Below are positions 33,972 through 43,344 of a stretch of 64,000 nucleotides of DNA, one piece after another. The stretch's first letter is position 1, and each line of letters starts with the position of its first letter. Position numbers and translations under genes: made by a program. Under the pieces are notes generated by a model. The model worked only from the letters and a program-made list of their open reading frames with translations, made no database searches and was not told the DNA's origin. The stretch comes from JAMZMI01 sp964353015 (GTDB lineage Bacteria; Bacteroidota; Bacteroidia; Cytophagales; Cyclobacteriaceae): the NCBI GenBank assembly GCA_964353015.1, contig CAYGUA010000008.1, positions 62,001 through 126,000 on the forward strand, in the 5' to 3' direction.

Positions 33972-36847
33972 TGGAAGATCATATAAACAAATCGCCCTTT
34001 AAGTTTTTGGACAGCTATTCAGAAGCAGATAAGGATATTTTCTTTGGTAGGGAAAATGAAACCGAAGAACTATATGCAAAAGTTTCTCAAAGTAAACTAC
34101 TTCTCGTTTATGGCGCTTCAGGCACTGGTAAGTCCAGCGTAATCAATTGTGGTCTTGCAAATAAATTTGATGATTCCGATTGGTTGCCCATTCATATCAG
34201 AAGAGGTGGCCACATCGTTCGCTCCATGTATAATCAGATTTCGAAGGAAACGGTACTCAACGTAGAATTACCAGAAGAAACTGATCGCACCAACGAGAAT
34301 TTAAAGACGCTTATAGGATCGGTATTTTTAGATCATTTCAAGCCTATCTATTTAATCTTTGATCAATTTGAAGAACTTTTCATATTTGGATTTGAGGATG
34401 AATGGAAACAGTTTATTACCACCATCAAATTTCTGATAGAAACTGATTTGGATGTTCATTTCATCTTTGTTTTGCGTGGTGAGTATTTGGAGTTTCTTTC
34501 GGAATTCGAGCAGTATATTCCTGATTTTTTTGATAACAGGGTACGAATTGAAAAGATGACCAGAATGAATGCATTGAAGAGCATATCTGAACCGGCCAAA
34601 TTGTATTCAATAGACCTTGAAGAAAATTTCGAAGAAAATCTAATCAAAAAAATAAGTCCAGATAAAGCCCAGGTGGAGCTCACTTTTTTACAAGTATTTC
34701 TGGATAAAATCTACAAAAAAGCTCTTGATCAATATAAAAATGGTGGTAGGGTCTCATTTAAAAATGACCAAATTGAAACGATCGGCCAAATTGGAGATGT
34801 ACTTGCGGAATTTGTTGACGAGCAGCTTTTCCGAATGGATGATACGAAGGCGGCACTAACTGTGCTAAAGGCATTTGTTTCATTGCAAGGTACCAAAACG
34901 CAAATGACAGCAGATGAAGTGTACCAATACACCACCGATATCGGCTATCCAATCGATCCTTCAAAAATTGAAAAGATTCTGATAGAATTGATCAATAAGC
35001 GCATATTGAAGGAAAAAGATGAAAACAATAAATACGAACTTCGTCACGACAGCCTTGCTCAAAAAATCTACGAAAAAATTACACATCAGGAAAGGGAAAT
35101 CCTTGATGTCAGACAGTTTTTGTCCCATTCCTATAATGAATATGAGAAGCGCGGCATCTTATTAAATGACGATGATCTGACATACATCGCACCTTACGAA
35201 CGTCAGCTTAAACTACGGAATGAAATAATGGCGTTTATTCAAGTTTGCAAGAAAAAATCTGATAAACGAAAGAAAGCAAATCGTAGAAAATCAATCATCG
35301 CTGTGGTCATCATTCTTCTTATGATTAGCTCAGTCATCGGCTTTATCTATTCTCAACAGCAAAAATCCCGAGCAGAAACCTTAGCAAATATCGCTGCGAA
35401 TGAATCAGCCGAATCAAGAAAACAAAAGGCCATTGCTGAAGAACAATCTGAGCTTGCCAAATCCAATGAACTCAAGGCAAAGGACCAAGCAGAGATTGCG
35501 ATTTCGGAGCGCGAAAAGGCACTTTCAGCAAAAAAAGAGGCAGAGAATCAACGCCGCGAAGCGTTGGTTCAAAAGCAAATTGCAGAACGTGAAAAAATAC
35601 TGGCGGATGAGGCCAGAATACATTCTGAATTGAGTGAAAAACAGGCGTTAGAAAGCAAGAAAGTAGCAGAAAAAGAAAGACAAAAAGCGTTTACCCTAAG
35701 AATTTTAGGATTGGCGCGGGAAGTGGCGATCAAATCAACTCATATGGTTGATCCGCAGATAAAATCATTGATCGCTGTGCAGGCTTACAAATTTAATAAA
35801 CGTTACAATGGCGATGATTTTCAACCCGACATATACGCGGCTTTATACGAGTCTAAAAAATCGCTAGAGCTGAACCAAAATGAGATCCTGATAGCACACA
35901 ATCAGCCAGTCATTGCTTTAGTCAATTACAAGGACATAATGTATTCAGCAGGAAGTGATGGCAAGGTGGCTAAAATCACATTCAACGAAGGCAAGGCTCA
36001 GTTTCAATTAATTTTCGAAAGTGATTTGGCAATCAAAACATTTGCAATTTCAGCCGACGGAAAACACGCAATAATTGGTACACTCTTCGGAGAAATTATT
36101 CTTATGAATTTGGTGAATGAAGGTAAAATATTCGAAATTAAACCATCAAGCACAGAAATAATCACTACAGGATTCACCGAACAAAACTTAGTGGCATTTG
36201 ATACCGAAGGTCAAATAATTTTATTTGATAAAACTGGAACTGTAACCCAAACTATTAAAACGGATGTTGTGCCAACTGCAGCAACTATCACCAGCTCAGG
36301 ATTGTGGGTGGGTACAAAATCAGGAGCCTTGATGAATTTTGATTTCTCGGGAATTAAAATTTCAACAACCAAGCCTATAAAAAATAAAACCATCACTTCT
36401 ATCGCTTCCAATGTACTACAGACCAATCTGGCGATAGGATTCAGTCAAGGAGGTATTTTGATATTCGATACCAAGAATCTAAATGCAATTCAACTTTTGC
36501 CAGGCCACTCAGCGGCGATCACTCAATTGGTTTTTGATGAGACCAGTAGCCTATTAATTTCTGGCAGTTACGATCGATCCGTTCGGCTGTGGCAGCTCAC
36601 TGATGCCGGTTCCACTCCTATCATTATTCAGGATAGAAATCAATGGATTTCATCAATAGCTCTTGATACGGATAACGATCGTTTTTACACAGGAGAATTT
36701 GACGGAGTAGTAAGAAGTTTCGACCTAAGTCAAGAAAGAATGCAAGCACAAATTTGCTCATCAATATCTCAAAATATGAGTACTGATGAATGGATAAAAT
36801 ACGTGGGTTCAGATATCCCATATGAAAAAACTTGTGGCAATGATTAA
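33971..36847 (+). CDS. Transmembrane STAND-type ATPase with coiled coil and WD40 propeller
   Basis: 958 residues. It begins with an nSTAND1-like NTPase: FFGRENE at about 25-31, Walker A GASGTGKSS at 48-56, Walker B IYLIFDQFEE at about 126-135, then winged-helix-like LRHDSLA (357-363). A Lys/Arg-rich stretch (427-440) precedes a single membrane helix at about 441-460. A coiled coil rich in Ala/Glu/Lys follows (about 465-590), then a beta-propeller of WD40-like repeats (about 640-915, clearest at SGSYDRSVRLWQL). Positive-inside predicts the ATPase in the cytosol and the coiled coil plus propeller in the periplasm. No effector domain precedes the ATPase. It overlaps both neighbours. Confidence 0.82.
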   Translation: MEDHINKSPFKFLDSYSEADKDIFFGRENETEELYAKVSQSKLLLVYGASGTGKSSVINCGLANKFDDSDWLPIHIRRGGHIVRSMYNQISKETVLNVELPEETDRTNENLKTLIGSVFLDHFKPIYLIFDQFEELFIFGFEDEWKQFITTIKFLIETDLDVHFIFVLRGEYLEFLSEFEQYIPDFFDNRVRIEKMTRMNALKSISEPAKLYSIDLEENFEENLIKKISPDKAQVELTFLQVFLDKIYKKALDQYKNGGRVSFKNDQIETIGQIGDVLAEFVDEQLFRMDDTKAALTVLKAFVSLQGTKTQMTADEVYQYTTDIGYPIDPSKIEKILIELINKRILKEKDENNKYELRHDSLAQKIYEKITHQEREILDVRQFLSHSYNEYEKRGILLNDDDLTYIAPYERQLKLRNEIMAFIQVCKKKSDKRKKANRRKSIIAVVIILLMISSVIGFIYSQQQKSRAETLANIAANESAESRKQKAIAEEQSELAKSNELKAKDQAEIAISEREKALSAKKEAENQRREALVQKQIAEREKILADEARIHSELSEKQALESKKVAEKERQKAFTLRILGLAREVAIKSTHMVDPQIKSLIAVQAYKFNKRYNGDDFQPDIYAALYESKKSLELNQNEILIAHNQPVIALVNYKDIMYSAGSDGKVAKITFNEGKAQFQLIFESDLAIKTFAISADGKHAIIGTLFGEIILMNLVNEGKIFEIKPSSTEIITTGFTEQNLVAFDTEGQIILFDKTGTVTQTIKTDVVPTAATITSSGLWVGTKSGALMNFDFSGIKISTTKPIKNKTITSIASNVLQTNLAIGFSQGGILIFDTKNLNAIQLLPGHSAAITQLVFDETSSLLISGSYDRSVRLWQLTDAGSTPIIIQDRNQWISSIALDTDNDRFYTGEFDGVVRSFDLSQERMQAQICSSISQNMSTDEWIKYVGSDIPYEKTCGND

Positions 36848-37880
36848 AAAAATATTAATCGGTATTTGCATCATGACCTGCACGATAACCAGTTATGCTC
36901 AGGATTGTGAAAGGAATCTATTGGAAGCAAAACGCGCTTATTTGAATGGCAATTTTGAATATGTCATTGATCTCCTAACATCATGTAATGGCCAATATAA
37001 ATTTTCAAGTGATCGTCAGGAATCTTTAGAATTATTAATCAATTCTAAATTGATGGTTGATGAAAACAAAGGTGCTGATAGTTTGATGTACGATTTACTA
37101 TCAGCATTTCCGCTATATGAGCCGAGAAATTCCGACCTCATCGAATTCAAACAAATTTTTAACTCTTATGAAATAAGAAAACAATTTAGTCTAAGCACCA
37201 TGGTCGGCATCAATAACTCCAAATTTTCTGTAATGCAATACCGGAGCTATGCGAGTATCACTGAGGAGCCGACACAATATGAATCCAAAACAGAACCTGT
37301 TTTTGGGATGACTGGAGCTTGGTACCTGAATAAAAATCTGTTTCTATCTGCAGGAATCATGTATCAGCAATCATCTTATAATCAAAAGGAAACTTTGCTT
37401 GGCTTTCAGGAACTTTTTGTCTCTGAAAAACTAGCCATGATCAAGATTCCATTACAAGTAGGCACTCAAATCGAATTCAAAAACTATAGTCTTTTTATGC
37501 AGGGAGGAATGAGTGTAGATTATCTCATATCGTCTGAGGCAGATATTGAGCTTTTTGGTAAGCAACCGGAAAACACAACTACGTTGACTGGATTATCGAG
37601 AAAAACAAGTAACTACGATTTATCAGATCAAAGAAGAAGCACCACATACAACTACACCATTGGCGCTGGTATAAGAAGAAATATTAATCTTTTTGCGATT
37701 GAATTTTCGGCGCAATATGAGTTTGGTCTCAACAATCTGGCAGACACACAGATGAGATATCAGGACAAGGAACTGCTTCATACCTATTCTTATGTTTCGG
37801 ATGATTTCAAGATGGATAACCTTCAATTTAAAATCGCAGTGATCCGATATTTTGTACAACCTAAAAAGCGATCGATATGA
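36822..37880 (+). CDS. Outer membrane beta-barrel protein with periplasmic helical domain
   Basis: 352 residues (or 346 from the ATG at 36840). Signal peptide ending TSYAQ, then about 100 helical residues with a TPR-like start (LEAKRAYLNGNFEYVIDLL), and from about residue 120 alternating amphipathic strands typical of a PorT/OmpW-like outer membrane barrel (FSLSTMVGINNSKF, MTGAWYLNKNLFLSAGIMYQ, YTIGAGIRRNINLFAIEFSAQYEFGLN). It overlaps the STAND gene by 26 bp and the following lipoprotein gene by 4 bp. The helical domain could contact the periplasmic propeller of the STAND protein; that is inference. Confidence 0.78.
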   Translation: MKKLVAMIKKILIGICIMTCTITSYAQDCERNLLEAKRAYLNGNFEYVIDLLTSCNGQYKFSSDRQESLELLINSKLMVDENKGADSLMYDLLSAFPLYEPRNSDLIEFKQIFNSYEIRKQFSLSTMVGINNSKFSVMQYRSYASITEEPTQYESKTEPVFGMTGAWYLNKNLFLSAGIMYQQSSYNQKETLLGFQELFVSEKLAMIKIPLQVGTQIEFKNYSLFMQGGMSVDYLISSEADIELFGKQPENTTTLTGLSRKTSNYDLSDQRRSTTYNYTIGAGIRRNINLFAIEFSAQYEFGLNNLADTQMRYQDKELLHTYSYVSDDFKMDNLQFKIAVIRYFVQPKKRSI

Positions 37881-39217
37881 AACAGCACATCGCATCGTTG
37901 ATTCCAGTGATTTGCACAATCATACTTTCCAGTTGTCTGGAAGAAGTAAAGTATGAACAGGATCAATTTGTGAAAATTCTTGGTCTGGAGGGATCATCCA
38001 TAGGCGAAAAAATAATCGAACTAGACAATGGTGATTTGATGATACTCGGGGAGATGGGTATTGCCGCCCACGAGGTGGAATCCACCAACATTGGTGTCCA
38101 ATTGACGGAGGTTGAAGATCAGGCACCATTTATTGCCATCACAGATCCAAATGGCAATTTAAAACGACTGAGAATGTATCCAATTGAAGATTTTCAATTG
38201 AATTATTTCAAGGTGCTAAATACGACTAACAGGACAACTTTTAAAACAATCATCCCTGTTTCAGATGGATATGTTGTGCTGGCTCAGTTATTTGATTTTG
38301 ATTTTGAATTATCTATTCCCGGTGCTGCTCTATATACAGATTTAAGTAAGCCTGGCGACTTTAACTATGCTCCACTCCTTTTTAAGCTTGACCAAAAATT
38401 CAATATTACGGAATTACATTCTTTTAACGGCCAATCAAATGATTTACCAGAATTTAGCCGAAGCAAAACCTCTATGAAGCCTCTTCCCGGAGGTGAAATT
38501 GGGATCCTGTTTGGTAGTAAGATTAGCTTACAAAATGGATTTGCAGCAGGGTATTCTTTCCTCAGACTAACAGAAAAATTGGATACGATTGAGTTAGCAG
38601 AAGATTTTGATAGCGGCTCTCAAAAATTAGCTTATGATTTTGATCTTGGCGGTGACAATTTTCTCAATGTTTTGGGAAGTCAGGATAACAATATCTATTT
38701 ATACAAACTACCATTAGATGCATTGCGAAAAGAGAATGAAAGAGCCACTTTTATCAATTTTAGTGGTCAATTTCCCGGTAATTTCAATACAAATGAACAT
38801 TTCGTAAAAACAATGGACAATGAGAATACGCTTCTAGTCTACACACACCCGTCAAGCAGATCAATTAATGCAGCCATTCTCAACCCATCGGGTGTAGAAT
38901 TACAAAATATTGAAATTGGAAAGGGTGAAGATTTTAATGGAGAAATACGCGCACCACGTGCCGTTTTTGAAATGGCCAATGGAGATCTTTTGGTTTATGT
39001 TTTAAATATTCCGGATGACGCTTCACCTGTATATGGATATCTTTATAGGTATACAATCAAAGGAGAATTAATTTTTCGGAAGCGTATAGATGGCACTCCA
39101 GGTGATATGATTGAAACCAAAGACGGAAATATAGTCGTTTTATCAAACTCCATTTATAACGGTATTTTGCAGCGAATTCATCTATATAAACTTAATGCAT
39201 ATGGTGAGCTATATTAA
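37877..39217 (+). CDS. Lipoprotein, probable beta-propeller
   Basis: 446 residues; lipobox LSSC (Cys20). The mature part has recurring four-stranded blades of the type IIELDNGDLMILGE, IPVSDGYVVLAQL, MKPLPGGEIGILFGS, VFEMANGDLLVYVLN and IETKDGNIVVLSNS, suggesting a six- or seven-bladed propeller. No catalytic motif is visible, so it is likely a binding protein on the outer membrane. It is coupled by ATGA overlap to the barrel gene and overlaps the next gene by 23 bp. Family not recognised. Confidence 0.75.
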   Translation: MKQHIASLIPVICTIILSSCLEEVKYEQDQFVKILGLEGSSIGEKIIELDNGDLMILGEMGIAAHEVESTNIGVQLTEVEDQAPFIAITDPNGNLKRLRMYPIEDFQLNYFKVLNTTNRTTFKTIIPVSDGYVVLAQLFDFDFELSIPGAALYTDLSKPGDFNYAPLLFKLDQKFNITELHSFNGQSNDLPEFSRSKTSMKPLPGGEIGILFGSKISLQNGFAAGYSFLRLTEKLDTIELAEDFDSGSQKLAYDFDLGGDNFLNVLGSQDNNIYLYKLPLDALRKENERATFINFSGQFPGNFNTNEHFVKTMDNENTLLVYTHPSSRSINAAILNPSGVELQNIEIGKGEDFNGEIRAPRAVFEMANGDLLVYVLNIPDDASPVYGYLYRYTIKGELIFRKRIDGTPGDMIETKDGNIVVLSNSIYNGILQRIHLYKLNAYGELY

Positions 39218-39746
39218 ATCTTTATCCAATCTGGCGGCTTTGATTATATGCATTGGATGCGTAAATGAACCCGAATCATTGCCTGATCCGTTATCCCAAC
39301 TTTCAGAAAAGGAAATAGAGCTTTGCAAAACTTGGACTTATAAGCAAATTATGGCCAAAGGAAACTTTTACTTTTTCGCTGATGCTAATATGGAACTAGC
39401 GGTGGACATTAATGACGTTGGAGGGAATCGTGCGCAACTTTTTAGACGAAACATATATTATTCACCAAGCGGTACATACCAGCTTCGATGGATTGAAAGA
39501 GGGGATTATGAATTGGGAACTGTAGGTGATCCAAACTGGCAACCAAATTTTGGATATTGGGAATTAAGTGGTGATACACTATATCATAATAAAGGAGCCT
39601 ACTATCAGCAGAAATATTACATAGAAATTACTGATTCTACCTTTCGTCGTAGAAGCACAAGATATATGTCTGAAAGCTATTTTTTGGCGGAATGGGAAAT
39701 GAAGGAATGGGTAGATCAGACTGAATTTTTTATTTTGACTAAATGA
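39195..39746 (+). CDS. Lipocalin-like lipoprotein
   Basis: 183 residues (181 from the second Met). Lipobox CIGC at about residue 22. The mature part has a lipocalin-like beta pattern seen in many Bacteroidota lipoproteins: CKTWTYKQI, YYSPSGTYQLRW, FGYWELSGDTLYH and a Tyr-rich end. No catalytic residues. It overlaps the propeller lipoprotein by 23 bp and the hydrolase gene by 4 bp. A decayed copy of the same gene lies at 41248-41622. Confidence 0.72.
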   Translation: MHMVSYIKSLSNLAALIICIGCVNEPESLPDPLSQLSEKEIELCKTWTYKQIMAKGNFYFFADANMELAVDINDVGGNRAQLFRRNIYYSPSGTYQLRWIERGDYELGTVGDPNWQPNFGYWELSGDTLYHNKGAYYQQKYYIEITDSTFRRRSTRYMSESYFLAEWEMKEWVDQTEFFILTK

Positions 39747-41005
39747 TTAGAGATATGCGGAGTTATATACTTTTAATTATATCAACACTATTTATCAGCT
39801 TTATATCCTGTGGTGGCGATGATGATTTTCAGACTTGTCCTGATTGTGATAGTTACAGCGAAGCAGAACGACCACTAAACTGTCCGTCATCTTGTCTGGA
39901 TTCTACACTGATTGATATTTTTAGTGCTGATTTCGTTTATACCAATCCCAAAATCTTATTAGGCCAACCTGTGCAGTTCGAAGATAAATCAACTGGGAAT
40001 CCTGAAACATGGGAATGGACGTTTGAAGGCGGAACGCCAAACAAATCCAATCTCCAAAATCCCATAATTACTTACAATAATAAGGGCGTTTTTGCGGTGA
40101 CACTTAATATTTCTAAACACGATACTGTTCATTCTACCAATACTAAGAATTTTTTCATCAATGTGACAGACAATAGGCGCTATTATGCTGCCAATTTTGA
40201 AGTCAAAAAGACAAGATCTATTATTTATGGAATTAACGCTGCTTCGCATGTACTAAATCTTTATGAACCAAAAGACGATACACTAAACAAACGGCCAATT
40301 GTTGTGATCATGGGTGGTGGCGGTTTTGATTACGCTAGTGATCTGGACGCCATTGAACCATTAGCCATGTTATTGGCAAGTCATGGTATAGTCGCAGCAA
40401 CTGCACGATACCGAACCGGCCCGATAACAAATAACCAAGGTCAGCCTGATGGAAGATTGTATTATACACGAATTTTAGAAACACAGCAGGATAGCAAGGC
40501 AGCAGTGCGTTTTTTTCGCAAAAACGACACCACATATCATATTGATCCTGATTTAATCCTGTTGGGAGGATGGAGTTCCGGCGCAATAGGTGGATTAGCG
40601 CATGCCTATTGGAGCGAAGATGAATTGGATGAAGATCAAATCGCTTTATATCCAGAAGGAGGTGTAGAAGGCGAGCAAGGAAACCCAGAGTATTCTAGTA
40701 GAATTGCTGGCTTCATCTGCTTGGCAGGAGAAATGGCTGTTGGACTTGACTTGATAGTTGCTGGTGATCCTCCATTCTTCGGAGTATGTACAGAAAATGA
40801 TACGAAAACAATATGCGGCATAGGTAAAACACAAAATGGATTTCCTAAGTTCGGCCCTAGTGCTATAGCGGCACATGCCAAAATGCAAGACATTCATGCC
40901 GATAATTATACTTTCGATGGTGCGGATCACAGAAATCCAGTCACCAATACCAGTGTATATTTTAATCAACTTATGGAATGGATACGAGTGATTATTCTAG
41001 ATTAA
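39743..41005 (+). CDS. PKD-domain alpha/beta-hydrolase lipoprotein (right paralogue)
   Basis: 420 residues. Signal peptide with a Cys at the mature start (SFISCGGDDD), a short Cys-rich segment (CPDCDSY, CPSSC), a PKD domain (WEWTFEGGTPN...NNKGVFAVTL), then an alpha/beta-hydrolase of the same type as 30992-32215: VIMGGGG oxyanion region, GGWSSGA nucleophile elbow, candidate His in DGADHRNPV. It is the last gene of the six-gene overlapping run and starts by ATGA overlap. Likely surface-anchored esterase. Confidence 0.8.
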   Translation: MIRDMRSYILLIISTLFISFISCGGDDDFQTCPDCDSYSEAERPLNCPSSCLDSTLIDIFSADFVYTNPKILLGQPVQFEDKSTGNPETWEWTFEGGTPNKSNLQNPIITYNNKGVFAVTLNISKHDTVHSTNTKNFFINVTDNRRYYAANFEVKKTRSIIYGINAASHVLNLYEPKDDTLNKRPIVVIMGGGGFDYASDLDAIEPLAMLLASHGIVAATARYRTGPITNNQGQPDGRLYYTRILETQQDSKAAVRFFRKNDTTYHIDPDLILLGGWSSGAIGGLAHAYWSEDELDEDQIALYPEGGVEGEQGNPEYSSRIAGFICLAGEMAVGLDLIVAGDPPFFGVCTENDTKTICGIGKTQNGFPKFGPSAIAAHAKMQDIHADNYTFDGADHRNPVTNTSVYFNQLMEWIRVIILD

Positions 41006-41247
41006 AAATAAATTGTATTGGCAATTGGCTTTTTATCTAGATTATTCACGCTGGCAAATGGTTGTCAGCCATCAAGGCCAGCAAATGGAAAAAATCATTT
41101 ATGTTCTGTGCGTCAATCCATTGTCATTTACCAGATATCATTATTATTGGCTTGTTAGGAAAAGGTCTTTTTATTCAGGATCAAATATCAGAGGTTTGAG
41201 ATTTGTAATTCAGAATAGAAAAGTGAAATACAGATGATAATGCATAA
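41006..41247. other. Region after the hydrolase gene without a recognisable gene
   Basis: A 74-codon plus-strand frame (41013-41237) starts with a TTG codon and shows no signal peptide or family motif, and the neighbouring frames are broken by stops. Given the degenerate lipocalin gene right after it, this stretch may be decayed coding DNA. No repeat or promoter was found. Confidence 0.35.
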
Positions 41248-41622
41248 CTATTATATTGGAATGAAGTGAAAGGAGATTATCAATTAGGTATAGAGGGCGC
41301 AGCTAATTATCAACCTTCTTTTGGAAGATGGGAATTGAGTGAAAAGGGGGACACGCTGATACAAAATCCTGTCACACCTTTTGTAGTAAAATATAAGATC
41401 ATAGAGTTGAAGGAAAACGTATTTGTACAATCTTCTATGCCTTACATGGCCACAGCAAATTGGCCATATGGTAGTTGGGTATGTGGTATCTTTTATCGAA
41501 TACTTGATCAGGGAATGATTCCTATTGATTTAATGGTTTCCCAATTGTTACACTTATTGATTTCTCAATGCAGCAATCAAACAGCAAAATCTATTTTCAA
41601 TTCTAGTCGTGATCTCCATTAA
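41248..41622 (+). pseudogene. Truncated copy of the lipocalin-like lipoprotein gene
   Basis: The encoded segment WNEVKGDYQLGIEGAANYQP-SFGRWELSEKGDTL matches WIERGDYELGTVGDPNWQPNFGYWELSGDTL of the gene at 39195-39746. The start, signal peptide and first half are missing (stop codon TAA at 41245-41247), and the last about 40 residues no longer resemble the intact copy. This looks like an incomplete, decayed duplicate. A short functional protein starting at GTG 41266 cannot be excluded. Confidence 0.6.
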
Positions 41623-41703
41623 AAATCATTAAATCAATTTCCAAATAGAATTTGAAATTGATACTATCCGTTAAGAAGTCATTTCAAGCAGCCCAAATGC
41701 ACC

Positions 41704-41775
41704 TTGATGTAGTATTGATGTAGTCCTAAATTTTTAGTTGCCATCTGTGGTTTATATCATTGACATTGATATCAA
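41704..41775. promoter_or_regulatory. Repeat and palindrome upstream of the GH16 gene
   Basis: TTGATGTAG occurs twice, 11 bp apart (41704-41712 and 41715-41723), and a perfect palindrome TTGATATCAA lies at 41766-41775, 12 bp before the GH16 start. They may mark a regulator site; no partner is known. Confidence 0.35.
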
Positions 41776-41787
41776 ACAACATTAATT

Positions 41788-43164
41788 ATGAGAAACTTCA
41801 CCCTACTCTTTTTAGCCATTTCCATTGGCCATCTTCTAGCATGCGATAGTGCTGATCCAAAACCTGAAGATCAGATTGAAATCCCTGAAGGTTATGAATT
41901 GGTTTGGTCAGATGAATTTGATGATCCTGAAATCAATGTTGATTTATGGACTTATGAGACTGGTGATGGTACAGACTTTGGCCTTCCCGCAGGTTGGGGA
42001 AATGATGAGAAACAGATCTATACTACAAGTAGCGACAACTCATCAATAGACAAGGATGAAAATGAATCTGTGCTCAAAATTACTGCCTTGTCTGATGGAT
42101 CAGGAGGATACACCTCAGCCAAATTGAAAACCAAAAATCTAAGCATGAGATTTGGAAAGATTGACGTGAAAGCAAAACTACCTGAAGGTCAGGGAATCTG
42201 GTCTGCTATATGGATGCTTGGAGACAATCGTGAGTTGATTGATTGGCCAGGCTGTGGTGAAATAGATATTGTTGAGGTGTTGGGTCACGAAAATTCAAAG
42301 GGGTATTCCACTCTTCATTTTACTAACGGCGAAAATGACAAAGATGAAATACAGACTTCTTATGAATCTGCGACTAGTTTCAGCGATTCCTATCATGTTT
42401 TTGGTTTGGAATGGTCACCTGAATCTTTGATTTTCACTTTGGATGGAGTTCAGACAGGCGCAATGCCAATTGAAGATGATATGAAGGAATTTCTCCGCAG
42501 TTTTTATCTGATCATGAATATTGCCGTGGGCGGCTACTGGCCAGGTGATCCTGATAATACAACCACATTCCCACAGAGCATGTATGTAGATTATGTGCGT
42601 GTTTATGAAAAGATAGATTTCACAGCTCCGGCAGAACCCGAATTAAATATTGAGGAAGAAACAATCGGACAGGTAATAGAACCGAGCATAGGTGATAATG
42701 CGATTAGAACAGATTTTACAACACTGGGCAATCTCACCGTAATCGCTTACGGTGGCGGTGGCGAGCCTGAGATTTCAAGCTCAGAAACTGCTATTGAAGG
42801 AGATTTGAGTCTGGTTTTTGATTTTCCGGGCGGTAACTGGGGAGGCGCTTATATCAAACTTGAAGCACCAATAGACATCAGTACTTTTACACATCTCAAT
42901 TTTTCATTGAATAAGCCAGCAGCTTTTGTAAACGCGGAAATCAAACTAGAAAGCAGTTCCACGAATGCGATTGTAATGTTTGAAAATTATACTGGAACGA
43001 GTGTGACCAATGATTTTGTGACATATTCAATTCCACTAACTGATTTTACCGGGCTTAATCTAGCTGAATTGACAATACCTTTTTCCATCTGGAATCCACA
43101 AGACGCAAGTAATGGCTTTGTGAAAGCAACAGTACTTATTGACGACATTTATTTCTCAAACTAG
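41788..43164 (+). CDS. GH16 family endo-beta-glucanase (laminarinase-like) lipoprotein
   Basis: 458 residues. Lipobox LLAC (Cys19). A GH16 domain (about 35-275) has the catalytic motif GEIDIVE with nucleophile Glu158 and acid/base Glu163, preceded by FGKIDVKAKLPEGQGIWSAIWML and followed by YWPGDPDN. This is the layout of bacterial beta-1,3(4)-glucanases. The C-terminal about 150 residues form a beta-sandwich of carbohydrate-binding type (ends KATVLIDDIYF). As a surface lipoprotein it would cut laminarin or similar glucans. It stands alone and has its own terminator. Confidence 0.9.
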   Translation: MRNFTLLFLAISIGHLLACDSADPKPEDQIEIPEGYELVWSDEFDDPEINVDLWTYETGDGTDFGLPAGWGNDEKQIYTTSSDNSSIDKDENESVLKITALSDGSGGYTSAKLKTKNLSMRFGKIDVKAKLPEGQGIWSAIWMLGDNRELIDWPGCGEIDIVEVLGHENSKGYSTLHFTNGENDKDEIQTSYESATSFSDSYHVFGLEWSPESLIFTLDGVQTGAMPIEDDMKEFLRSFYLIMNIAVGGYWPGDPDNTTTFPQSMYVDYVRVYEKIDFTAPAEPELNIEEETIGQVIEPSIGDNAIRTDFTTLGNLTVIAYGGGGEPEISSSETAIEGDLSLVFDFPGGNWGGAYIKLEAPIDISTFTHLNFSLNKPAAFVNAEIKLESSSTNAIVMFENYTGTSVTNDFVTYSIPLTDFTGLNLAELTIPFSIWNPQDASNGFVKATVLIDDIYFSN

Positions 43165-43218
43165 AGTCTTAGATATTTAGTCTATTCGCAAGGCATTGTT
43201 TTGAATGAATGCGACACA

Positions 43219-43258
43219 AATCGGAATCAATTTAAAGAAATTGATTCCGATTTTTTTT
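43219..43258 (+). terminator. Strong intrinsic terminator after the GH16 gene
   Basis: A perfect 15-bp stem (AATCGGAATCAATTT with its complement) around an AAAG loop, followed by eight T residues, 55 bp after the stop. Confidence 0.95.
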
Positions 43259-43344
43259 ATGAAATATCGCTAACGAATTCTCTGTTTAATAACCTCTTTA
43301 CAAGGTTGGTTCAATGGTGAATACCCTTACAGATTTTCAAAATA

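Noticed and set aside
33971..36847. The STAND protein as an Avs-type antiphage effector
   Set aside because: No nuclease, TIR, protease or other effector domain precedes the ATPase, the protein spans the membrane, and the neighbours are envelope proteins.
41013..41237. 74-codon frame as a separate gene
   Set aside because: It lacks a signal peptide and any motif, starts with TTG and lies beside a decayed gene copy.
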